Shown here: piece by piece, positions 1-7,385 of the stretch | Position numbering within the stretch: position 1 is the stretch's first letter | Layout: every line of letters begins with the position of its first letter | DNA from: JADJXV01 sp964527785 | GTDB taxonomy: Bacteria > Bacteroidota > Ignavibacteria > Kapaibacteriales > UBA961 | DNA length: 64,000 nt | Direction of reading: 5' to 3' | NCBI GenBank assembly: GCA_964527785.1 | Contig: CAZGNO010000001.1 | Location: 75,155-139,154 of the forward strand | The notes under the pieces: model-generated | Told to the model about the DNA's origin: nothing | Database searches by the model: none | What the model saw: the letters and a program-made list of their open reading frames with translations, nothing else | Translations under genes and position numbers: made by a program

Positions 1-170
1 GCTTATCAGTTTTGGTTTGATTGGTGAATTGTTGGTTAAGAATTTTCAAAAAAACGTCGAGTACAGTGTAAGGGAACGTCTCTGATGCTGTCTCGATATA
101 GAGAGGTTAAGAATTAAAATTAATTTCATTTCTTGACTTTACTTGAAACAAAATAAGTGTTTGACGGTCA

Positions 171-199
171 GTCTTTTTAAGGTTTAATAAAGAATATTA
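171..199 (+). promoter_or_regulatory. Possible sigma70-like promoter upstream of the first gene
   Basis: TTGACG at 171-176 is followed after about 16-17 bases by TTTAAT/TTAATA at 193-199, ahead of the ATG at 246. The -35 box overlaps a small palindrome, TGACGGTCA. Only the resemblance is visible. This phylum normally uses a different -7/-33 consensus, so the call is weak. Confidence 0.25.
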
Positions 200-245
200 T
201 TGGTGTAGGCGAGAAATTCACCATCATTATTTCTGAAGGAAAATT

Positions 246-1034
246 ATGATAAAAGTAGTGATAATACTTGGAATTATTGTTGGAGTATGGGCTCAAACAT
301 CATCAGCTCAAACAGCCCAATCGCAACCGGCAAAAAAGGTTGTTATTCAACCGATAACAATTCCGTATACTTTTCCTGAAATTCATGTAGGGGTAGGGCT
401 TACTACTTCATGGCTGAACGGTTCAAACCCGGCTGGCGGGACTATTTTCCCGAAAGATACTGTCAATACCATCGGCGGCGGCTTTATCGGTCAGCAACCG
501 GGTATAGCGGTTCGTGGTATTTTCATTATGGATTCGGCAAGGCGTTTCCGTGTTACAGCAGGGTTAGATTACATTTGGTACACCGGACCTCAACGTTTGG
601 AAGGAACAGGATACACATTTACAGCCCGTCACACAATTGATATGCCGACTGTAGTGCTTGGGTTTGAATATGCTTTTTTAAAATTACCACTGGCAAATGC
701 AAAAATATATGGCGGGGTTGAAGCACGTTATGCTTTTGTTTCCAATGGTACTTTCCGCCGCAAAGTTGTTTATAAGCTGATTGACAAAATTCAAGATGAT
801 ACATTCTCAACCAAAACCGATGTACAGCGGCTCGGTGCAGCTTTACGGTTAGGAATAGAAGGAGAACTTCTCGACCCTGTTTACGTTAATATTAGCGGAT
901 CTTATGGGGCAATCAATATTCTTGGTAGAGAAGACTCTCGTGGAGAATTACTGACACCGACAAATTTATCGGAGAAGCAAGAAAATATTTTGGGTAATAT
1001 TTTCTTTACGATGATGGTACAATTTAGACTCTAG
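246..1034 (+). CDS. Outer-membrane beta-barrel-like protein with signal peptide
   Basis: A 262-residue protein with an N-terminal signal peptide (hydrophobic residues 4-16, cleavage probably after the SSAQT region near residue 22). The rest alternates short hydrophobic/aromatic strands with Gly- and Asn-rich turns and ends in an aromatic-basic stretch (FFTMMVQFRL), typical of outer-membrane barrels inserted by BAM. No family can be named. It is followed by a glycosyltransferase gene 78 bases downstream on the same strand. It is probably an outer-membrane or porin-like protein; ligand and role are unknown. Confidence 0.65.
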   Translation: MIKVVIILGIIVGVWAQTSSAQTAQSQPAKKVVIQPITIPYTFPEIHVGVGLTTSWLNGSNPAGGTIFPKDTVNTIGGGFIGQQPGIAVRGIFIMDSARRFRVTAGLDYIWYTGPQRLEGTGYTFTARHTIDMPTVVLGFEYAFLKLPLANAKIYGGVEARYAFVSNGTFRRKVVYKLIDKIQDDTFSTKTDVQRLGAALRLGIEGELLDPVYVNISGSYGAINILGREDSRGELLTPTNLSEKQENILGNIFFTMMVQFRL

Positions 1035-1112
1035 AAACACATTTTAGTACCACTGCTTTCTAAGCCGGTCGTTTTCTCAATATCGAATACTTTTTGGAAT
1101 TTTGCACCTGAA

Positions 1113-2186
1113 ATGACAGTTCATACCGATTGCACATATTTTCGCGGTGATATTCCGTGCCGTCCTCATAAACTGCATGGAGTTCATTGTGATAATTGCA
1201 AGTATTACCAACCGCTATCTAAAACAATTCTCATTATAAAGCTAGGTGCTGTGGGCGATGTTATTCGTACTACACCGCTTCTCCACCGCATTCGTAAAGA
1301 GTATCCCGAAGCCGCGATATGGTGGCTGACCCTTACGCCGGAGGTAGTTCCATCAGTAGTGAATACAGTTCTTCGTTTCTCGACAGAGGCACTTGTAATA
1401 CTTCAAGCTATGAAATTTGATATGCTTATCAACCTTGATAAGGATAGGGAAGCGTGCGCACTTGCAAATCTAATCGAAGCTAAGGAAAAAAAGGGTTTTA
1501 TTCTTTCAGGTAGCGGTAAACCAAAACCGGTAGATAATAATGCTGAACATAAATTTATTACCGGTATATTTGATGACATAAGCCAAGCTAATACAAAATC
1601 TTATCTCGAAGAAATATATGAAATATGCGGGTGGGAATTTGATGGGGAAGAGTATATTTTGGATTCAACTGCTTATATCGGAGAGGTGATTCCAAATAAC
1701 GGAAAGAAAATCATTGGGCTTAATACAGGATGCGGTGACCGCTGGATTTCTCGTCTGTGGGAGTTCGCTCGATGGGAAGATCTCATTATGCGACTTAAGG
1801 AAAACGATTATTTTCCGATACTACTCGGCGGTAATCAGGAATATGAGAAAAATGTGGAATTATCAGAAAAAACCGGAGCATACTGCCCTGCTCCACGAAA
1901 ACTTCCTGATTTTACAGCTTTGATGAGAGAGTGTGATGTGATTGTTACGGGGGTTACTATGGCATTACACCTCGGAATTGGTCTGCAAAAACGTCTTGTC
2001 GTAATGAATAACATATTTAATTCTCATGAGTTTGAACTGTATGGTCGTGGTGAGATTATTCAGCCGACCCGTGAATGCAAATGTTATTTCAAGCAATCTT
2101 GTACTAATTCCGAATATAAGTGCATGGAACATCTTTCGGTTGAACAAATTCTTTCAGCTATTGAAAGGCAGATTTTGACTCTTTAA
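1113..2186 (+). CDS. Glycosyltransferase family 9 (heptosyltransferase-like) protein
   Basis: A 357-residue GT9-type protein. The nucleotide-sugar fold starts at residues 38-60 with the family motif (ILIIKLGAVGDVIRTTPLL), and the C-terminal half carries the GLNTGCG...W and LLGG segments of the donor-binding domain. GT9 enzymes transfer heptose or related sugars to lipopolysaccharide core on the cytoplasmic face of the inner membrane. Unusual are a Cys-rich N-terminal extension (C7, C15, C25, C28) and a second Cys cluster near residues 318-335 (CKCYF...C...C), which together look like a metal site. The acceptor sugar is not predictable. A DUF971 gene follows 22 bases downstream. Confidence 0.8.
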   Translation: MTVHTDCTYFRGDIPCRPHKLHGVHCDNCKYYQPLSKTILIIKLGAVGDVIRTTPLLHRIRKEYPEAAIWWLTLTPEVVPSVVNTVLRFSTEALVILQAMKFDMLINLDKDREACALANLIEAKEKKGFILSGSGKPKPVDNNAEHKFITGIFDDISQANTKSYLEEIYEICGWEFDGEEYILDSTAYIGEVIPNNGKKIIGLNTGCGDRWISRLWEFARWEDLIMRLKENDYFPILLGGNQEYEKNVELSEKTGAYCPAPRKLPDFTALMRECDVIVTGVTMALHLGIGLQKRLVVMNNIFNSHEFELYGRGEIIQPTRECKCYFKQSCTNSEYKCMEHLSVEQILSAIERQILTL

Positions 2187-2208
2187 TACTATTTTTCTTT
2201 TTTTCAAT

Positions 2209-2577
2209 ATGCATCTTCCTAAAAATATATCACGTCCACTTCCTCATTTGCTTCGTGTGGAATGGAATGACGGCTTTACATCAACAATACCCCTAGAAAA
2301 GCTTCGAGACGAATGCCCGTGTGCCCTCTGCAAAGGTGAACAGATAATGGGACAGCCGGTTTCATTCGGAATCAAGATGTTTGCGCAGGGAATGAATGAA
2401 TTGGATAAACTTGTTCCGGTAGGTAATTATGGAATTCAGGCGTTTTGGCGAGACGGGCACGATACCGGAATTTACCCTTGGCAATTGTTGCGCAGAATTA
2501 CAGAACAACATCAGGTTATAGAACATATGTTTAACGCAGACAACGATGTATCGTTGAATGGTTTGGCAAACCATTAA
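2209..2577 (+). CDS. DUF971 (gamma-butyrobetaine hydroxylase N-terminal-like) protein
   Basis: A 122-residue single-domain protein. It matches the DUF971/GBBH-like N-terminal fold: LLRVEWNDG near residues 14-22, a CPCALC metal-binding-like motif at 36-41, and the typical W-R-D-G-H-x-T-G-I-Y-x-W signature around residues 81-92. In eukaryotic gamma-butyrobetaine hydroxylase the domain binds zinc; the stand-alone bacterial forms are often linked to Fe-S or cofactor maturation, but their biochemical role is unsettled. It lies 22 bases after the GT9 gene and is probably co-transcribed with it. Confidence 0.8.
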   Translation: MHLPKNISRPLPHLLRVEWNDGFTSTIPLEKLRDECPCALCKGEQIMGQPVSFGIKMFAQGMNELDKLVPVGNYGIQAFWRDGHDTGIYPWQLLRRITEQHQVIEHMFNADNDVSLNGLANH

Positions 2578-2731
2578 AAAGTACTTTTGTGTATATGAAT
2601 GAAGTGTCCAAAATAATTTTATAGCAATTTTTTCAAAAAATTCTACCATTTTTGTAGTAAAGTAGCCAATCATATTTATTGTTCTTAGGCAGGAAATCTG
2701 CCCATTATTAATTTTCAGGAGTTAAACTATT

Positions 2732-3445
2732 ATGAAATTCAGCGCAATTGCTGTTTTCTGCTTGTACGTAATAGCGATGCAAGCGTGTTCGGAGGAAAAA
2801 CCGAAAGAAGGAAAAACTACTATGCTTAAAACACAAAAAGACAAAGTGAGTTATAGTATCGGTGTGCAAATCGGTAAAAATTTGAGTGCAGGAAAATACG
2901 ATGTTGATACCAAGGTTATGTCCGATGCAATCAAAGATGCATATACAGAAGGTACAAAACTTTTGTTGACCGATGAAGAAATGGGTCAAATAATGCAACA
3001 ATATCAAGCTGACTTGGCAGCTAAGCAAGAAGCAGAAGCCAAAAAAGCCGGAATGGAAAATCGTAAAAAAGGCGAGGAATTCCTTGCTGAAAACAAGAAA
3101 AAACCTGGTGTGGTAACTACTGCAAGCGGTCTGCAATATCTTGAACTCAAAGCAGGAACAGGTGCAACACCCAAAGCAGACCAAACGGTAATTGCACATT
3201 ATACAGGGACTCTGCTTAACGGTAAAAAATTCGACAGCTCGGTAGATAAAGGTCAGCCGCTGGAAATTCCGGTAAACCGTGTTATCCCGGGATGGACAGA
3301 AGCTCTACAGCTTATGAAAGTAGGAGCAAAATGGAGACTGTTTATTCCTACCGACCTTGCTTACGGTGACCGTCAAGCTCCGGGCGGAGCAATCGGACCC
3401 GGTGAAACATTGATATTTGAAATTGAGCTTATCGGTATTAAATAA
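2732..3445 (+). CDS. FKBP-type peptidyl-prolyl isomerase, lipoprotein
   Basis: A 237-residue Mip/FkpA-like isomerase that should assist folding of proteins outside the cytoplasm. An N-terminal lipoprotein signal ends in the lipobox AMQAC with Cys19 as lipidation site. Residues about 37-110 form the helical FKBP N-terminal dimerisation domain, and residues about 125-237 the FKBP catalytic domain (SGLQY, VIAHYTGTL, FDSS, VIPGWTEALQLM, IPTDLAYG, LIFEIELIGI). Length and layout match the periplasmic family. A strong hairpin terminator follows 25 bases after the stop, so this is a transcript end. Confidence 0.92.
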   Translation: MKFSAIAVFCLYVIAMQACSEEKPKEGKTTMLKTQKDKVSYSIGVQIGKNLSAGKYDVDTKVMSDAIKDAYTEGTKLLLTDEEMGQIMQQYQADLAAKQEAEAKKAGMENRKKGEEFLAENKKKPGVVTTASGLQYLELKAGTGATPKADQTVIAHYTGTLLNGKKFDSSVDKGQPLEIPVNRVIPGWTEALQLMKVGAKWRLFIPTDLAYGDRQAPGGAIGPGETLIFEIELIGIK

Positions 3446-3470
3446 GCAAAATATCTATATGTTGAAATTG

Positions 3471-3503
3471 AAAAGCCCTGCTGAAACAACAGCAGGGCTT
3501 TTC
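3471..3503 (+). terminator. Rho-independent terminator after the FKBP gene (probably bidirectional)
   Basis: A perfect 13-bp stem, AAAAGCCCTGCTG at 3471-3483 and CAGCAGGGCTTTT at 3490-3502, encloses a 6-base loop. The U-rich side suits the + strand gene and the A-rich side suits rpiA, which converges from the other side. Confidence 0.9.
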
Positions 3504-3529
3504 TCGTTTACAAAGTAGAGCAAAGGTTT

Positions 3530-4213
3530 TTATCGTTTGATGAATCGAAGTCCGTTCGCACCAGCAATGATAATTTCGTCGGCAATTCCAACGAACAATC
3601 CATGCTCGACGATTCCTGCACGGGACTTCATAGCGGTAGCAATTATAGCGGGTGAATGCATTATTCCAAAATTACAATCCAATATCAGATTCTTTTGGTC
3701 TGTAAGGAAGTGAGTGCCATCAGACATATATCGAACACTTACCGTAGCTCCCAGCGACTCAATGAATGCAGAGGTAGCACGCCATCCGAAGTGTAATACT
3801 TCGACAGGAACAGCCCATTTTTCACCCAAATATTCTGAATACTTCGTTTCATCGGCAATGTAGATACATTTTTTGCTTGTCTGTGCAACTATTTTCTCAC
3901 GAAGAAGTGCTCCTCCACCGCCCTTTATCATATTCATTTTGCTGTCAATCTCGTCTGCCCCGTCAATCGTTACATCTACGTTTGGATGCTCTTCGAGGGT
4001 CGTAAGCGGAATCCCGAGTTCAGTTGCTTGTTGTTTAGTTTGGAGAGAGCAGGGTATTCCAAGAATATTCGTAAGAGTTCCGTTATGCATCAACGCAGCA
4101 ATTTTTCTCATTGCGAAAATTGCTGTACTTCCGTGTCCAAGTCCTACAACCATACCGCTCGTAATCGAATCTACTGCCGCTTCTGCTGCCATTTGTTTGA
4201 ATTGTGAGATCAT
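3530..4213 (-). CDS. rpiA: Ribose-5-phosphate isomerase A
   Basis: A 227-residue enzyme that interconverts ribose-5-phosphate and ribulose-5-phosphate in the non-oxidative pentose phosphate pathway. Diagnostic motifs are present: GLGHGSTA at 24-31 (phosphate binding), TIDGADEID at 82-90 and KGGGGALLREKIVA at 97-110, which contains the catalytic Glu106. Length equals that of E. coli RpiA, so it is complete. It is transcribed towards the FKBP gene and shares the 3471-3503 terminator. No operon partner is visible on the minus strand. Confidence 0.96.
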   Translation of the reverse strand: MISQFKQMAAEAAVDSITSGMVVGLGHGSTAIFAMRKIAALMHNGTLTNILGIPCSLQTKQQATELGIPLTTLEEHPNVDVTIDGADEIDSKMNMIKGGGGALLREKIVAQTSKKCIYIADETKYSEYLGEKWAVPVEVLHFGWRATSAFIESLGATVSVRYMSDGTHFLTDQKNLILDCNFGIMHSPAIIATAMKSRAGIVEHGLFVGIADEIIIAGANGLRFIKR

Positions 4214-4374
4214 TTTCGATTTTGTGTTAGAGAGTATTCTATGATTTATACTGCAAAATTACATCAATACAGTAGAAAAACATCACAAACACAGACAGGT
4301 GAGATGAAAGTTCATGAATGAGTAGTAATTGAATTAAGCGCAGGGATAAAGCCAATTGGTATATTGGTAATCTC

Positions 4375-4475
4375 TGTCATATAGAGCGAAGCGAAGAATC
4401 TCCCTAAACGCATCCTTCTAACGGGTTTTCTTGTTCAAACAGAGATTCTTCAATCGAAGACTCCTTAAGAATGAC
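4375..4475. repeat. Dispersed repeat, short copy E
   Basis: About 100 bases running from TGTCAT to AATGAC, with inverted segments around AGAATCTCC and GAGATTCTT. It corresponds to the right-hand module of the longer copies (compare 14943-15030). The rest of the 4214-4558 gap shows no gene; it holds only the 5' side of rpiA and the tail of the next minus-strand gene. Confidence 0.7.
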
Positions 4476-4558
4476 GCTATTTGATTGTTAAGATTAATTT
4501 TATCGGCACTAAATTTACGAACATACAAAGTATGCTCAAAACAACTCAGTCAATGAGT

Positions 4559-5377
4559 TTAGGTAGTAACAGAAATATGAGAAATGGCTTCGGTTTGAGC
4601 ATTTCTTGGTGTTTTACTCATGGTTGCCGTCAATCCCATGACAATAAATTGCTGCGCCTCCAAAGCAGAGCGCAGATGCGGGAAATTATCCATCAATCGC
4701 CGAACACTCTCTACGTGTTGGGTATGAAAGCCAATATGTAAACGCTTGTCCAGTTCTGCACCGGTTACAGCAATTTCTCCCATTGTTTTTGTATCCATTT
4801 TCAGTGAGAAATGGCGAAGATGGTTATTTGATTTATCGGCATTATCATACGTAAATTCAGCTACATCAAGATGCGGTTCGCTTGGAATAGGGAAGAATAC
4901 CCGTAGTGGCAGTCCTGCTGCCAGTGCATGAAGATTAATGACAAGTTGGCGCTCCATAAGCATAACCATTTGCAATGCAGCAGCATTTGCAGGACTCATA
5001 ACGGGATTCCCGTTTGTCATTGATATAAATTCTTGCAGCAATACAAATACCGACGCAGGGTTATTACTAATAGAAAAGAACTGTGCTCTTTCTGTCATCG
5101 GGGTTTGTGCGGATTGCATTTGACGCAACATCTCGAGGATAGGTACTGCTATATTCCCCGGTAAACGCTGAAATTCCCGATGTAAGTTTTCGAGTGCTTG
5201 TGAAAGCAACGATGAAGTGAGAACCGGTACAGCCAGTGATTTTGAAATAATGGTTTGTGCCGTGAGGAGTGCTTGCTGAGATTCCGAGGGGGTATGAGCG
5301 TGAACCGGTTGGGTTTCCACTACGGGTACGACAGCCGGAACAATATTGCGGGCTGATATGGGATGAATGTCAGGCAT
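4559..5377 (-). CDS. Unknown protein, C-terminus resembling flagellar hook-length control FliK
   Basis: A 272-residue protein without signal peptide. The N-terminal half is low-complexity and rich in Pro, Ala, Gln and Ser. From about residue 185 it reads as a compact alpha/beta domain (FSLKMDTKTMGEIAVTGAEL, then LHIGFHT, then VRRLMDNFPHLRSALEAQQF). That has the strand-turn-strand-helix pattern of the FliK/Flg_hook C-terminal domain, in which a line like L.MGEVEV is followed by a helix ending LR..L...G. No other flagellar or secretion gene lies in the window. The family assignment is pattern-based and tentative; it may be an unrelated hypothetical. Confidence 0.5.
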   Translation of the reverse strand: MPDIHPISARNIVPAVVPVVETQPVHAHTPSESQQALLTAQTIISKSLAVPVLTSSLLSQALENLHREFQRLPGNIAVPILEMLRQMQSAQTPMTERAQFFSISNNPASVFVLLQEFISMTNGNPVMSPANAAALQMVMLMERQLVINLHALAAGLPLRVFFPIPSEPHLDVAEFTYDNADKSNNHLRHFSLKMDTKTMGEIAVTGAELDKRLHIGFHTQHVESVRRLMDNFPHLRSALEAQQFIVMGLTATMSKTPRNAQTEAISHISVTT

Positions 5378-5540
5378 AATAATCTCAGCAAGTTATACTT
5401 GTTTTTTTGAGGCATTATCGGACAGTTTGTCAAAAGAAGAAGCACTAAACGTAAATCAACGTAAGATTTTTTAGAAAGTGCGGATTGGAAATGCTAAGTT
5501 GTGATAAAATAGTTCGTAAAGTCAATTTCTATATTTTTGA

Positions 5541-5975
5541 CTAGGACTGCAACTTGGAATTTAACCTATTTTCAATCAAACGGTCTAGCGAAAATTTGCC
5601 ACTACCCAAAACTAAGATAACTATATACATAAGCAGAAAGAGAAAAGCCATTTCTTTTTTACCGAACGGGTCATTTGCGTGGGCAATAAAACCGGCTACA
5701 CTCATATTGATGATAAGTGGAATTACGAATACTCTTGAGGCAAAACCAAGTATTAGAAAACTTGCACAAAAAAATTCTGCAAAAACTACCAACACTAATG
5801 ATGGGAATACTCCAATGCCAATAGGGTCAGCAAATTGTATTGGCGCATCCGAAAAAAAATTCATCAGTTTCGGAACACCGTGTGTGAGCATAAAACTACC
5901 CACCCAAACCCTCATTATCAATATGACTGCGTCAACCAATCGGTCGTTTCGTATTGTCGAAAATAGTGCTTTCAT
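5541..5975 (-). CDS. DoxX family membrane protein
   Basis: A 144-residue inner-membrane protein with four hydrophobic segments. It matches DoxX/SURF4-type proteins in the early helix RVWVGSFMLTHGVPKLMNF, the middle helices (LVLVVFAEFFCASFLILGF, VFVIPLIINMSVAGFIAH) and the final LFLLMYIVILVLGSGKFSLD. Members are linked to quinone- or thiosulfate-related redox and to stress responses, but many have no defined function. It stands alone, preceded by an A+T-rich gap. Confidence 0.85.
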   Translation of the reverse strand: MKALFSTIRNDRLVDAVILIMRVWVGSFMLTHGVPKLMNFFSDAPIQFADPIGIGVFPSLVLVVFAEFFCASFLILGFASRVFVIPLIINMSVAGFIAHANDPFGKKEMAFLFLLMYIVILVLGSGKFSLDRLIENRLNSKLQS

Positions 5976-6142
5976 GGCGTTAAACCCTTATTGTGACAAA
6001 TATGATATACGCCGTTTATATTATTTTTAGCTGTAATAAAAAACGTTCAAAAACTAAAAATATTTTGCTGATTTATTTTTAGCATAAGTTAATCAAATTT
6101 ATATCATTATAAGCATTTACATCATTATAAGCGATATATCGT

Positions 6143-6176
6143 AAAAAAAACCGCATTACGAGCCGAAGCGTAATGC
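6143..6176 (-). terminator. Hairpin with T-run on the minus strand (second terminator or end of a small RNA)
   Basis: Stem GCATTACG at 6153-6160 pairs with CGTAATGC at 6169-6176 around an 8-base loop. On the minus strand it is followed directly by GG and eight T, the layout of an intrinsic terminator. The nearest minus-strand gene (6350-7081) already has its own terminator at 6288-6347. The remaining A+T-rich 5976-6142 stretch shows only a 12-base direct repeat (ATCATTATAAGC at 6103 and 6121). Confidence 0.6.
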
Positions 6177-6287
6177 AGTATTTGTGGCAGTGGTATTTTT
6201 TCTCATCTTGCCGATTGTTATAGGTCGGGTATGATGGAGTTGGTTATATCACATATCCCAAAGTATAATTTATGTGATAATTACTTT

Positions 6288-6347
6288 CCCTTTGAAAAGT
6301 TCGGACAGGAGCCGAAACCTGTCCGAACTTTTTGGTGTTTCAAAGGG
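6288..6347 (-). terminator. Rho-independent terminator of the GIN-domain gene
   Basis: A long hairpin: AAAAGTTCGGACAGG at 6296-6310 pairs with CCTGTCCGAACTTTT at 6319-6333, and CCCTTTGAAA and TTTCAAAGGG outside it also pair. It lies just beyond the stop codon of the minus-strand gene. Confidence 0.85.
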
Positions 6348-6349
6348 TT

Positions 6350-7081
6350 TTAATTTTTGCTCGTAAGTTTTCCGTTGCCGGATATGTCTTTGCTCAAAGT
6401 TTCCGGTTTTCCTTTATAGCTTACGGTTCCATTTCCTGTAATTCGTACATCTAATTGATTCTCGCTGCAGACCTCGCAGTTGCCCGCACCTGCTACATTT
6501 AGTTTTGTGTTAATTGCTTTTAATTTGTAGGCATACACATCACCACTGCCAATAGATTCAATTGTATGCGAGATAGCATCACCGGCAAGAGTTATCTTTC
6601 CATTACCTACAATCTGTGTATAAATATTTTCTGCATGGAGTTCGTCAATCGTAATCTCGCCATTTCCGGTTACAATGAATTTGATAGCATCGGCGCTAAT
6701 GGTTGAAGGAGCTACAATTTTTCCGTTCCCTGCAAGAGTTATTTCATCAATATTCTTTGTCGCAACAAAGATATTAATGGTTTTTGTAGGATTAAGGCAT
6801 TTCGGAACGGATATTTTGAGGGTACCGTTCTCAATTTTCGTCTCAATGATATTTTGGAGATTATCATCGGCTTGAATATGAACGCTTTGAGTCATATCTT
6901 GGGAGAGAATTACTGTTGCGTCAGTTTCAACGATAATTTTATTGAACGACGTAACGGAATGGTTTTCCCCGATAACATTACCGGAACCGTCAAGGCATTC
7001 GCCTGCAAAAGCTGTTGTGCTTGCGATAATGCCTATAATTGCTGCAGCTACTGTGAGCTTGGAGAGGAGGTTTGTTTTCAT
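6350..7081 (-). CDS. Exported head-GIN domain (DUF2807) protein
   Basis: A 243-residue protein. The signal peptide MKTNLLSKLTVAAAIIGIIA... probably ends at TAFAGE (residues 24-27). The remainder is a repetitive beta-helical GIN/DUF2807 domain (putative autotransporter adhesin head): IIVETDATVILSQD, VHIQADDNL, LKISVPK, then repeated G-N-G-K/E/T-I turns (AGNGKIVA, TGNGEITI, VGNGKITLA, SGNGKLTS). Such proteins are common in Bacteroidota as periplasmic or surface proteins without established function. It is monocistronic with a strong terminator. Confidence 0.88.
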   Translation of the reverse strand: MKTNLLSKLTVAAAIIGIIASTTAFAGECLDGSGNVIGENHSVTSFNKIIVETDATVILSQDMTQSVHIQADDNLQNIIETKIENGTLKISVPKCLNPTKTINIFVATKNIDEITLAGNGKIVAPSTISADAIKFIVTGNGEITIDELHAENIYTQIVGNGKITLAGDAISHTIESIGSGDVYAYKLKAINTKLNVAGAGNCEVCSENQLDVRITGNGTVSYKGKPETLSKDISGNGKLTSKN

Positions 7082-7385
7082 ACTATGTGTAATTATTAAT
7101 AAAATAAAATTGATAACTAACTAAAAGCAAAAAGCTATTCAGTCGTATCGTTAAAGCAATTACGCTAGAAAATTCTATAGGTTTCGTCATGTTTCATAAA
7201 TTTTGAATATTTAACAGATTTTTACATTTCGTTCGTCAGAGATGATGCGCAGTATTATAGATTCACATATTTAAGTGTGTGGTATTCTCGCTATACTGTA
7301 GCAACTTGTTTCTTTTCAATATTCTTACAAGGGGATAGTAAGAGTAAACATACCAAAACAACAGTTCAATATTACAATCTCAACT
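7082..7385. other. Divergent intergenic region between the GIN-domain gene and rnr
   Basis: About 300 A+T-rich bases that must hold the promoters of two divergent genes. I see no convincing -7/-33 pair, riboswitch or repeat in it. Confidence 0.5.

Noticed and set aside
2708..3199. A 163-codon minus-strand frame opposite the FKBP gene
   Set aside because: Cys/Phe-rich shadow frame opposite a clear FKBP gene.
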